A stretch of 64,000 nucleotides of DNA from the NCBI GenBank assembly GCA_010279815.1, contig QEOQ01000670.1, forward strand, positions 659,382 to 723,381. Direction: 5' to 3'. This DNA is from Brachionus plicatilis. Lineage: Eukaryota; Rotifera; Eurotatoria; Ploima; Brachionidae. The position numbers and the translations under genes are program-made. Shown here piece after piece: positions 29,967-41,450 of the stretch; position 1 is the first letter of the stretch, and the number at the start of each line of letters is the position of its first letter. Under the pieces are notes generated by a model. It did not search any database. It saw nothing but the letters and a program-made list of their open reading frames with translations, and was not told where the DNA came from.

Positions 29967-31451
29967 TTAAATAAATGCTGCTTTTGATTGATAATTTTTG
30001 TTTGCTTTTGATTTTCTCATAGTGACAACTCTCTCATTGGTAGCTTGTTTTTGTTGTTGCCGAGCCAGAAAGCTAGTGTTTACACCAACGCCAATGTTCA
30101 AATTGTTGCTGTAGTATCCCATTTTGCCATTCTTGGGAAATCGTCTGAACAACAGTGACGATGTCTTGGACGACTCTTGTCTAATCCATTCGCGTCTTGA
30201 AAAACATCTAAAGCACATGATCAACGAAAAAGCGTCAGACTGGCAAAAAATTATAGAATTTTAAAATTAAAAAATTTCAATTTAATAAAATTGTTTATTT
30301 ACCCTAAAATTTTTATTTGAGTATCCATAAATAATGGGATTAATAGTACAATTGGCCATAGCTAGCCAGTGAGCACTATAATAATACCAAATGGCACTTT
30401 GGCTGGTGTCAAGCCATGTGGTAAAATCTTTGATTAGTGTAAAGGCATGAAGCGGGAACCAGCACATGCTAAAAACACACACCAAAAGAATCAGCATTTT
30501 GACCAGCTTGTTTTTGGACTTGTTGTAATTCATGTCGCGGTGTGCGTCCGCGTTTCCCGGATGAGTGGTTTGTTTGATGATACATGCTATACATGTATAA
30601 GTATAGACTTTAATTGGAAATTTTAGGCAAAAGTTGGCCATTAACAATTTAGTTACCTAGAATAAATACCGGAATCAAATAGACAGCAAAAAAGTTAAAG
30701 AGTGTGTATGTTTGTTGCTTTTTAATTGAGTCCCAGACTTCGTTGCAGGTGCATTTTTTGACGTGGTTAGCGCTTTTGTTAGTCATATTATAAGGAAAAT
30801 AGGTCTCGAACTCTTGGGTGCGAGCCACAAATAGCTGAACCGAAGCTAGTGATATTGAAATAATCCATACGATCAGGATGGAAAATTTTCCCTTGTTGTG
30901 CGTAGCCCGGTTTTTTAAGGGACACTTGATGGCGTAATAGCGGTCTATGCCAATAGCTACCATAGTGTATATACTTAATGATACTGTTAGAACTTGTTTA
31001 AATAAAACTTTAATGAACAAAAAAATTTATTAAAAATTGATTATTTAGAAAAATTTTATTTTTTTTTACCAATGGGACACATGATTTGGCCAAAAATCCA
31101 TCTTTTAAGCAAGGCCTGAGCAAATGTGAACGGCATGCAAACAGTAGACATCAAAAAATCCGCAATTGCCAAGTTAATGAGAAATATGGACAGCTCAGTT
31201 TTGGCCCGATGGCCCAGCAAATAGACTAGGATGACTATTAAATTGGTAATAATAGCCGATAGAGTTGATATTGTGTAAACAATTGACATAAATATAAATA
31301 GTGGATTGTTTGTGCTTACCAAATCGGCGTCATCTATATAATCAAATATTGGTATATCTAGATCGGATGTGTTTATTCCACTTGCTGCTACTGAATTTGA
31401 AAATAAGAAGACAAAAAAAAGTAGAGTCATTCTAGGAACCAAATTCTTCAT
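29967..31451 (-). CDS. Class A (rhodopsin-like) neuropeptide GPCR
   Basis: Four exons, 31451-31070, 31007-30657, 30607-30303 and 30239-29967, in phases 1, 1 and 0, give 436 residues. Signal peptide and acidic N-terminus come first, then TM1 (TNLIVILVYLLG), TM2 (NLAIADFLMSTVCMPF), TM3 Cys (IMCPI) ending in DRY (GIDRYYAIKCPL), an ECL2 with Cys partners (KKCTCNEVW), TM6 CWFPLH and TM7 NPIIYGY. The extended TM6/TM7 wording (MLILLVCVFSMCWFPLHAF; HWLAMANCTINPIIYGYSNK) is closest to the peptide-receptor branch (NPY/RYamide/tachykinin/GPR83-like). It should couple an extracellular peptide to G proteins. The ligand cannot be named. The C-tail has CFRCF as possible palmitoylation sites. Confidence 0.88.
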
Positions 31452-34400
31452 TTTATTTTTTTTCCGATTCTTTTAATTATTACATTTAAATAAAAATTTT
31501 TTATCGAGTTTTTTTTCTTCTATAAATTAAAAAAAAATATGATAGTTTATTTTATAAATTTTTTAAACATATGTTTCTATTTGTGTTGTCATTATTTCAA
31601 ATTGATTAGCTTTGATTGATTACAAATTGTGCAATATATCCTCAATGCGGGACCCGAAAAAGCAAAAGAGATGATTTTGGATGAATACTAGAACACTGCT
31701 AGGCAAAAATACTTTTCTAATTAATTTTAAGTTGACAAATATTACACTTAAGAAGAGATTTTTTTAAGATTACTAAATTGAAAAATCAATTAATATACCC
31801 TTGAAGAGGCATCAATCACCTAATTCTAAATACCATTTTCTTTTAAAAACAAATTATTGCTAACTGGACCTGGGTTTAATTTGCCATGAAAGCGTAAATA
31901 ATTCTCTTTTATTATTTACTCGATTATGATAGGAAAAAAATTCGACGCAGCAGATTTTTTCAAGCTAAAAATATAAACTTGATAAAAAATATAAAAAAAT
32001 GAATGATTCGGAAAAATCGGCATCTTTTAAGCTCTAATTAAAAATAACTTAATCAAATCCATCTTTTTTCTCTCACAACAAACAAGCAGCACAAAATTTG
32101 GGTGAAAATTTCCAGATCCAATTCGACCTTCATCGGATCCATCCATAATGAGAAATTAATTTTTTAAATTTTCTAAAATATTTTAATCGATACCAAAAAT
32201 TTGAACTGTACCAATTTCGCTTGAAGCGGTTGCTAATTAGCAACGATGAATGTATCTTAGAATCAAAATTTGATAAGGAAGCAAATTAGCTTAATTAAAA
32301 CGCCAATTCTTAACAAAAAAAAAGGTTCTGGTACTAATTAAAATCGCATTCTAACAAGTCCATGAGGTATTGACTAATTTTAATGAAGCAATTTAAACAT
32401 TTTTTTTAATTAAAGAAAACTTAATATTTAAATAAATAAAAAAAAAGGAAAAAAGCGCTGCGAGCATCATCAAATTTATTGCTAAGAATAAAAATAATTT
32501 TAAGAATTCCGCTCTGGAGGAGCTACCAAAAAATAGAAATAATTTCTAAGCGGATTACAACTTGAGGAATCAGAATGAGATTTTTTTTTCCTTTTTAAAT
32601 CACCTATGTGGTCTAGCTTTTTAAAAAACAAATAAACATAAATATAGTAAAAATAAATAATTAACTAGTTTTTATGTAATGCCGAGCAACTAGTTAATTA
32701 AAATCTTGTTGTTTTTTTTTAATTTTAAATAAAGAATAGCTTCAATTTTTCCAAGACTGTCAAAAGTTTTATTTTTGGATAGAACCAAAATTCAATTTAT
32801 TGTAAAACAAACAGACTGAAGACTTCTTTTCGACTTTTGTTTGTAAATTAAATAAAGTCTTAATTGGCAATCACTAATCTATTTTTATTAAATTTTATCA
32901 AGTACACTTAATCACAATATTGGGTGTCGTTAAAATGCTTTTGGACTAGAATTGGAACAAAAAGTCACAAATTTTTAGATTTGCGTGATTTGAGAGCTCG
33001 GTTTTTAGACAAATCGAGCATTAATGGTTTAAATGCTTTAAGGCAGTAAATAAATTGATCAAAATAGATAAATAAATAAATAAAAAGCCTATTCATAGAC
33101 AAAATTGATGTTACATTAAAAAAATATTTTTTTTTGTTGTTGTTGTGCTCAAAACATTAAGCTATTAATAATTAATTAAATAAAATTAATAAGTTCACTT
33201 AGAAGAATTTCTTTAAATTATTCAATTTGTTAAATAACTAAGAGCTCTTATTTTCAATCCGGTTTAACTTAAAATTTGAAAACAATTTAACACTAATAAA
33301 TATTGCTACTTTAAAAAAATGGAAACTTTTTTGTAATCGGGATTATTTAAATCATGCTATTTAAGCCTATTATCAAAAAAGGTTATTTTTTTAATAAAAT
33401 TATCTCGATTAAACAATTCAAAATTGGCATTCAATTTATCGCCATGACAAAGCTGTTTTTTAAAACTTAACTATAAAAAAATTAAACGATTTCTGGGACT
33501 AAACTAATAAAATTTAACATGGCTGTGAAATAAAGCTTTTGTTTAAATTTCAGCTTTTTAATTTTTATTTTCTTAATTTTGAATCTTACATTGTTAAACT
33601 TCCTTAACTAGCTGTTAAATCAATATTCATTAAAAATAATCAAAAAAAATTATTAAATTTATTTGAAAAACTAGTGCAATATCTATGAGCTCATGGACTT
33701 ATCATTCTCGTATTTTATAGATCTATCATTTATTTTGATATTCCCTTGCTGTTTTAAGCCTCAATTGATGTCTTGGGTTCAAGTTTGGCATTAAAATTTT
33801 TGAATCCAATTTGTTTTCAGAAATAAAAATTATGGATCATGAATAAAAAGTGTTTTTTTAAAGAATTTTTTAGCGTTGTTTATCAATGAATCAAACAAAT
33901 AAATAAACATGAAATGAAAAGCAGCGAACTGTATTGAGCCATTTGGTAACTTAAGGAGATTTTGATTGATGCAATCTTTTTGTCTTAAACATCTTCTATT
34001 TTTAAAAACTTTAATTAAATATATTTATTATTCGTGGTGCTTTTTTTTTATCTAAATCAATCAATATTTCATGCTAAATCATTTTGCTGTTAAGCAATAA
34101 GCAATATTAAAAGAAAAACAAAACAATTTTGTTTATTTTCAATATCATAGATTTTTTTCTTCTTAAATTGACGCTAATACACTTTTGGTACAAGAAAATA
34201 AGCAAAAAAAACTTGAAATAATAAAGTAGTTTTGTTTAAGATTTGATAATAAGTTTATCTTTGTAAAAACAAGTTTAAGATCTTCGACAACAAGCCTGCA
34301 ATAACATTTACATCATGCTGAATATATACAAATTAATTTCAAGTACACCAGAGCGCCTTGTTGAGTGAATTCGAAGATGATCGAGATCGGCTCGTTCAAA

Positions 34401-36350
34401 TTAGCGATTTAGAAATGTTTTTAAAAATTTTAAATTTAATTTGTTTTTATTTTATTATTACATTATTCTAATAAAATCGTCTAATAAAAAAACAATTTTT
34501 TCAATTAATTAAAATTAGTGAATCTTGAGGATAAATTCACCTAGCTCATATCTGCTTTTTATTAAATTAGAAACGCACCATATCTTCCCAAAAAACAATA
34601 TCATTCTTTTGAATATTTAAATACGAAAAATCTTGACACGCATTTTGCTCAATAAATGACAACGTAAGTCATCATTATTTGCGTCACAGGATATTTCCAA
34701 AAATTTACTTCATTTTGAAAAAAATTAAATTTTCAAAGATAATTGTTCATTTTATAATCAGGAATTTAATTAATTACTTTCCAAATTTGAAGTAAAAAAA
34801 ATCAAAAAATAAATCTATTCCAATTATAAATAAAAAGAACTCTAAAATTATTTTTATAATAGTTGAAAAAATGTATTTAGAAAAAAAGCACTTTTGTTTG
34901 ATCTTAAATAAACACGTTGAAAATAACTGAATTTAGTCAAGTCCTTAATCAAAAAATTGATTCCGTTTTGATGATAAAAATTTTGAGCATTTTTTAATTA
35001 GAAAGCAAATTTAATTTTTTTATCAAAATAAATTTTAAGATTTCATAAAAATTGTGGGTAAATTTTAGATATTAATTTCAATTTTGCAGTCTTGAGGGTT
35101 GAATAAAATTAAAAGCTTTTCAGTTAAAACAATTGATAAGTTATCTTAATGGCTTAAAAAGAGATAATTTGAATTTTTGGTGATTCACAAAAGAATTTGA
35201 ATTAAGGTGTTGATAAAAATATTTAAATCGGTACTTTTTTTATACGAAATTGAAGCTAACATTAAATTTTTCAATTAATTTAATTAGGAAATTTGATGAT
35301 TAATAATTTTTCTTATAAAATTAGAACTTTCCCGGCTAAACTGTGATTCAGAATTTCAACGCAATTTCAGAGGGTGCCTTTAAAATGGGATGTGTCATCA
35401 TAGAAGTGAATCACGAAGCAAAAAAATAAAATAATCTGAAAATTTTATTTTAGTTATAGTACACGTTTTAAAATGAGATAATTTCAAAATTATGGAATTA
35501 ACAAAGTTAAATATTGCGAAATAGCAGTAGTGAAAAAGTTGACTTAAGTTGTCGCTTAAGAGACAGCTCATAGAAAAAATTTAAATTAAATATAAAAAAC
35601 ACCAGAATTTTAATCAAACTAATGAAAAATCATTAAATATTGTTTTTTTCTATGTAATAAACAATAGACAAAACTTCTAATAGGGTCACATTCAGCATCG
35701 GTTCCCAATGTTTACCCCCATTAACTGATTTCAATTAAAATTAAGAGCTATTTTTCGGCATAGCTCAAAAAACATTTTACCTGTTTGTTCATATCATAAT
35801 TAACCATTCAAAGTTTTGAATTGTTATCTAGACTAAAATAATTTTTTTCGTTTCTTTTAAAAAACACAATTATCCTCGAATATGTTTGATTGCTTTTCTA
35901 GGTGCATGCATTCATTGCCTCTCTTGGGTATATAAACAAGCAAGTTTTTTTCAATTTTTCCTTTAGTTACCCAGACCATTCTGATCAATGCCAATTGATG
36001 TATTTTTATTTATTTTTATTTTTTCTTTAGAGGAAATATTGCAATGCAAAAAAGTTTACTCATTTAGCAACAAAAATCTTACGATTAATCATGTTTTAGC
36101 ATGAGTTTATAATAAAAGAAAGATTATATATTTTGATAGAGAGAGTGATCTAGAATCATTCTATAAATATAAAACTAGTGTTTTTTGTTTTTACCTGTAT
36201 TAAAAAAAAAAAAGAGAGATTCATTTTCGATTGCTCATTTTTTTGAAATTTCATAAATAATTTGAAATTATTAAAACTTAAAATTCTCCATTATTTCCAA
36301 CAAAGACCGACAAAATTATTTTTTATTTAATTTTTTTTAGAAAAAAAAAA
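31452..36350. other. Long AT-rich spacer
   Basis: 4.9 kb without a recognisable gene. It contains a short (AAAT)n-like run at about 33,070, a less AT-rich patch at 34,350-34,410 with no long frame, and a TATA-like GGTATATAAACAAG at about 35,928 that could serve a transcript toward 36,351. Nothing else stands out. Confidence 0.5.
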
Positions 36351-37598
36351 ATGATTGAAAATTCTTACACAGCATTATCAGATCCGGGCATAGAGCATGG
36401 ACACCACCGGGACAACCAGGACCGGACTGTGTACCTGGGCGATCTCGACATCGACACATCTGAGCCCGAGCTGAGCCTGTTTTTTGAAAGATTAGGGGTT
36501 CATGTAAACAAAATTGCCAAACAGCCACACACCAGCTTTGCCCATGTGACATTTATGGACAGCTACACAGCCAAAAAGTTTCTCCAATCCACCATCATCA
36601 AGCTTAACCAGAAGATAGTCCGAGTGATGCCATTCAATCAGCCCAATAACTTTGACCCTGAGGCCAACTTGATAATCAAAAATCTCGAGGGTCACCTGAA
36701 CGAAACAGACATTATAGACAAATTCAAGCAGCATGGCAAGATATTGTCCTGTAAATTGGTCCGCGATGAAAAAGGCGAAAGCAAATGCTATGCTTATTTG
36801 CAGTACGAGTCAAAGCAAAGCGCCCTAAATGCCATCGACAGTCTCAACAACACATACTGGGACTCCAGGTGCGATCCTGATTACAGATACAAAAAATTTT
36901 TGGAAAAACAAAATCTGAGCAAAAATAAAGGCAAACTTTTTGAGGCCAATTTTGAAGAAAGCCAGCTTTTCAACGAGTACAACAATGTGATGGGCAAAAA
37001 AATTTATGTTGGCATATTTAAGCGTAAAGACGAGTATTCCAGAATAAAGTCGGACAAAGATGGCAAACCGTCCAATTTGTATGTGAAAAATTTTGGTCCT
37101 GATTTTGGCGACCGCGACTTATTCAATTTGTTCAAAAAGCACGGAAGCATCAAGAGTGTCAAAGTTAGACGATCTAATAATGGAATTTGTGACAAGCCAT
37201 TGGGTTGCGGATTTGTTGATTTTGAGAATCCCAACGAAGCTGAAAAGGCCCGCCAAGAACTGGACGGTTTTATGCTGAGGTCAGGCAGGCGAATTTCTGT
37301 CACTTATGCCGACTGCAAGTCAAGGAGATTGAGGCAAAAAAATGATGAAAAAACCAGTCCTAACCCAGTCATTCCGAAAGAGGTTGTTTTGCGCAGGTCT
37401 GAATTTAGCCGTGAAGATTTTAAGGATCGCAGAGATTCCATGAGCTCGCTTATTTCCGATTCTACTGTTTCGTCTGTTAATGCAAATGCTGATCTAACTA
37501 ATGAGCTTTGGAGCAAATTGTTGAACACACCGAATTGGAATGAGTACAAGCTTTTTGATTCCACTTCCAATTTGAGTCTTTTTGCATACCTGATTTAA
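36351..37598 (+). CDS. PABP-like protein with three RRM domains
   Basis: Intronless, 415 residues. RRM1 (about 25-100; TVYLGDLDID, AHVTFMDSYTAKKFLQ), RRM2 (about 108-180; NLIIKNLEGHLNETDI, CYAYLQYESKQSALNAI) and, after an insert of about 70 residues rich in Lys/Asn, RRM3 (about 240-318; NLYVKNFGPDFGDRDLFNLF, GCGFVDFENPNEAEKA). The layout and RNP motifs resemble cytoplasmic poly(A)-binding protein RRM1-3, but RRM4 and the C-terminal MLLE domain are missing. The tail is Ser-rich with SRRLRQK. It probably binds RNA; a divergent, shortened PABP paralogue is the best reading. Confidence 0.75.
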   Translation: MIENSYTALSDPGIEHGHHRDNQDRTVYLGDLDIDTSEPELSLFFERLGVHVNKIAKQPHTSFAHVTFMDSYTAKKFLQSTIIKLNQKIVRVMPFNQPNNFDPEANLIIKNLEGHLNETDIIDKFKQHGKILSCKLVRDEKGESKCYAYLQYESKQSALNAIDSLNNTYWDSRCDPDYRYKKFLEKQNLSKNKGKLFEANFEESQLFNEYNNVMGKKIYVGIFKRKDEYSRIKSDKDGKPSNLYVKNFGPDFGDRDLFNLFKKHGSIKSVKVRRSNNGICDKPLGCGFVDFENPNEAEKARQELDGFMLRSGRRISVTYADCKSRRLRQKNDEKTSPNPVIPKEVVLRRSEFSREDFKDRRDSMSSLISDSTVSSVNANADLTNELWSKLLNTPNWNEYKLFDSTSNLSLFAYLI

Positions 37599-39090
37599 AT
37601 TTTTTTGTATATTTAAAAAAAAAAAATTTTTTTAATTTATTTTCTGTAAACATAGGGTGTTATTGGGAGATTTTTATTTATTTAATTAAGAAAAAAATTT
37701 TACGTAGAAAAAAGAAAAATGTGATTTTCTTTTTTGTTTTTTTTTTTTTATTTAGACAAAAATTTGGTGCATTTTTTTTCTGAATTTTTCCTTTTTTAGT
37801 TTTTCTCATTTTAAAGTATGATAACTTTAGTATTTTTTGAGGATTGATTTTTGTAGATAATTTTGGGCTACGGGAACACAGTTTGTAAATAAGTTTTAGT
37901 TTTTAATCGATTAATAGAATTGATTTAAAAGAAAAAAATTAATCCGAATGATGAATATTTTAGTTTGTATCAATTGTAGATAATAATTAACACACTAACA
38001 CATTTTAAATTAATTTTTTTGTAGAAAAAATGTAGATAAAGTCTAGTTTTAAGAATATTTTTTAATTTTTACTTTGAGCCTTAAACAAAAATTTACTTTT
38101 ACTCTTTTAAAACTTTATTTTTGTTACTTTTAACATTTATTTTATTACTTTTAAATGAATAAATCATTTTGCATTCCAAATTTTATTTTAAAATTTTTTA
38201 TGACATTTAAAAAAAAAAATCTAGCAAAAATTAAATTTTATTTTATCTTTTTAATTCTTATTTAGACTCAACTGCTAGTTGGTTTATAAGATAAATATTA
38301 ATTTGAATTTAGTCATTATCTTTACAATTAAAATTAAGTAAACGAATAAAAAAAAAATAAAAAATAATAAAATATTCTAAATTTTGGCATAAAAAAAATT
38401 TCAAGTTTTTTCTCAAAATGAATGCAGTCAAGCATCAAATTCAATCGATATATCAATAAGATGCTTGTTTAATTTATTTAGATAAAGCATTTTTCACCAA
38501 TGAACCTTTTGTGCAAACTTTAATTCTGGTTTCACATGATGTTTATACAATTTGAGACAAATCCTATCAGATAGCAATTAGCCCTAGAATTTTTATTCAA
38601 GGAATGATGAGATGTTTTAAATGATAAAAAAATGTTCTTCAATTTTGTTAAAAATAAAAATCTTTATCGAAACACTGATAAACCAAGTGTAACTATAAAC
38701 AAATTATCTCGATAGTCATTATTCTAAGTTTTTGAAAATAAAAAATAAATACTCTGGGAACAACCATGCTTAACGAAGAATCCCACTCAAACTAATCAAT
38801 CAATTTTCCATCCGAAAAAAAGGCGTTTTTAATTAGAATAACAATTGTAACTGATAAGTTGTATTTTTTAGATACATGTGGGCTTACATTTATAAACAAT
38901 ATTTTTGTTTATAGCTAAATAAATAAATTAAATAAAATGTTTATAATTTAAAATTATTTTTATTTTTTAATCGATTTTTATAAAATTTTTTTCTGACACA
39001 AAAAAGGAAATATATTGAGAAGTAAAATTAATTATTTAAATTCACCAAAAAAAAAATACTCATATTTTTATTTAATAATAAAAGTGTTAA
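37599..39090. other. Spacer between convergent genes
   Basis: 1.5 kb between the stops of the RRM gene (+) and UBC9 (-). It should include both 3' UTRs. It is A/T-run rich throughout and no further gene was seen. Confidence 0.5.
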
Positions 39091-39683
39091 TTAGTCAGTA
39101 ACTTGAACATTAGTGAACTTAATAGCTTGTTCTTTAACTCTGCGGTCATATTCAGCTCTGTTTTGCATAAAGGCAGTGTATGCCTCGGCTTGCGCAGGAT
39201 CTTTGATATTTGGTTCATTTAAGAGCTCTTGAATTCCTAGCAGAATTTGTTTAATGGTAATAGCCGGTCTCCAATCTTTGTCCTCATCAAGAATTGACAA
39301 GCAAACTGTGCCGGATGGATAAACATTCGGGTGGAACAGAGGTGGTTCAAATTTGCACTTTGGTGGAGAAGATGGGTAATCTTCTTTGAAAAGCATTCTT
39401 AATTTGAAAAGACCACCATCCCAATTAGTCTTTTAGAATAAAATTTAAAAAAAAAAAATATTTGATTTGGAAGCTTAATTACTCCTTTTTTGCCTGGTAT
39501 AAAGCATTCCCAATTCAGCAAATTAAGGGTACCATCAGGATTTTTTGTCGGTTTGGCAATAAAACCCTTAAATAATCTGTTTAAAAATAACACTAGTTGT
39601 TTTTATTCTTTTATTACAAATGGATGATCCTTTCGCCAAGCTTTTCGCTCTTCGGTTAATCGACCAATTGCTATTCCAGACAT
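39091..39683 (-). CDS. UBE2I: SUMO-conjugating enzyme UBC9
   Basis: Three phase-0 exons, 39683-39618, 39566-39483 and 39429-39091, give 162 residues aligning along the whole human sequence: [56 protein letters not shown]. The catalytic Cys is C93, the same number as in human UBC9, within the HPN...C active-site frame. UBC9 accepts activated SUMO from SAE1/SAE2 and transfers it to lysines in PsiKxE sites in the nucleus. The only difference is a slightly longer, divergent C-terminal tail (KFTNVQVTD). The second-exon acceptor was chosen so that HPF joins GFIA as in the family (human HPFGFVA). Confidence 0.98.
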
Positions 39684-40337
39684 TACTTGTATACAATGAG
39701 AGTATTAATTTTAAACAAAATGTAAGTGTTGTTAATAGGATGTGACTTTTGAAATCACTATAAGAACTAAATTAAGAATTTCTTAAAACATTACATAAAT
39801 GGTAAAAAGTTAAATGCAGGTTTGCAGTATGCATTCAACAAATGCAAATTAAAGAATAAGTTTAAATTTTGTCTTTGTTTAAGCCCAATCAATTGAATTT
39901 TAGAATTAAAATAATTATCTATGTTAAGTTGATTTTTTTTTAAATGAATTCTTTTTTTTCTAAATCTTTTTTATCGATTTCCTTTTAAAGGTTAAAGAAA
40001 AGCCTTAAAAAAATTATTTTTTTTAAAAATGAATTTTAAAATTGAAAGAAATCAAGATTTGAACAAAAAAATTAATTTTATGTTAAGTTAAAGTAAAAAA
40101 TCGATTTCAGTTTTTTAATTATTTTAAAATTTTAGTATCTTGTCTTGTTTTTATCCGAAATTTGGATTTATTTTATTAAATGTGATATTACCTTTTTTTA
40201 AAATCATAATAATGGATTGTTTAATAAAAAAATTCTTTTATAATATCTTAACATCAAATTTAAATGTTTTTAATTTCGATTTTTGTTTAAAAATTTCCTA
40301 AAATATTTATTGCTAATGTTTTAAACAACAAATTCAA
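39684..40337. other. Divergent spacer UBC9 / serine protease
   Basis: A 654-bp AT-rich interval that must hold the UBC9 promoter (minus) and the protease promoter (plus). No specific element was recognised. Confidence 0.4.
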
Positions 40338-41313
40338 ATGTTTTTTACAGAATTATTTATATTTTTTGCTGCCCTAAACACAATTTTGGTCCTATATTTT
40401 CAGAGCAAAGGCTTTGATCAATCAAATAATTATCAAGTAAATGAGACTTTAAACGATTTTAATTTTTCATGTGGAATAACTAACTCTCATGCCAGAATAA
40501 TCAATGGTTTTTCAACTAAGCCACATTTTTGGCCATGGATTGTGAGTCTAAGAACAAAAAATAGCTTCTTTAACACATTTTCCTCGCATTTTTGCGCTGG
40601 AACGGTCATAGATCACTTCACTATTCTCACCGCTGCTCATTGTGTTAAAAATTTAAATGCTAAAAAATTAGTGATAATTGCTGGTATTTATAATTTAAAA
40701 GATAAAATTCAAGAATCCAATATATTCTATGTAGATAATTTTGAATATCATTCTCTTTACAATATTACTCAGTATGACATAGCTTTGTTAAAAATTTCAA
40801 AAAAATTACTTTTTAATGAAAAATTTGGGCCTATCTGCTTACCACCAGAATGGATGAACACTAAATTTTTGCTTAATAAAACATTAACTTTAATCGGATG
40901 GTAAATTTTAATCCATTTCATTTAAAATTCAAAGAAATAATCTAGTTTTAAATTTAATTTTTTTAAGGGGCAGTACAGATGGTTTCCGTGACTCAAAAAG
41001 CTTGGCAAATAGCTTGCAACAAACCAGTTTAAAAGCGGTTAATGGAAATTACAAATGCTCAGAATTTGTTTATTATGATACTCAAAAAATAATATGTGCC
41101 ATTGATGAAGAAGAAATGCGCGAGTCGAACGCTTGCTACGGTGACTCCGGTGGTCCATTAATGATCCAGTTGGAAAACAAATGGTACATAATTGGAATAA
41201 CTAGTTTTATAATATCGGACAGAAATGGACACTGCAATCGATTATATCCATCATATTACACCAATGTAAACTCTTACATTGACTGGATCAATCAAACAGC
41301 CAAAATTTTATAA
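40338..41313 (+). CDS. Secreted chymotrypsin-fold (S1) serine protease
   Basis: Two exons, 40338-40900 and 40968-41313 (phase 2), encode 302 residues. Signal peptide, short propeptide with CGITNSHAR, activation site R|IING, then the triad: His in LTAAHC, Asp in QYDIALLKI, Ser in CYGDSGGPL. The residue at the bottom of the S1 pocket (six before the catalytic Ser) is Asn (SNACYGDSGG), not the Asp of trypsin or Ser of chymotrypsin, so substrate preference is unclear. The C-terminus (YPSYYTNVNSYIDWI) is shared with the protease at 50956-51948, so the two are paralogues. Likely digestive or immune. The listerin gene starts 137 bp downstream on the same strand. Confidence 0.93.
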
Positions 41314-41450
41314 ATTTTTTTTTATTTATTTGACATAGATAATTCAGACCAAAATTTCTTTTTATTTTGCAATAAATTTTTATTTGCTTATAAAAAATGC
41401 TATCATTTAATAAATATTTTAGAAATTATTTTGAAATTTAAATTTTAAAA

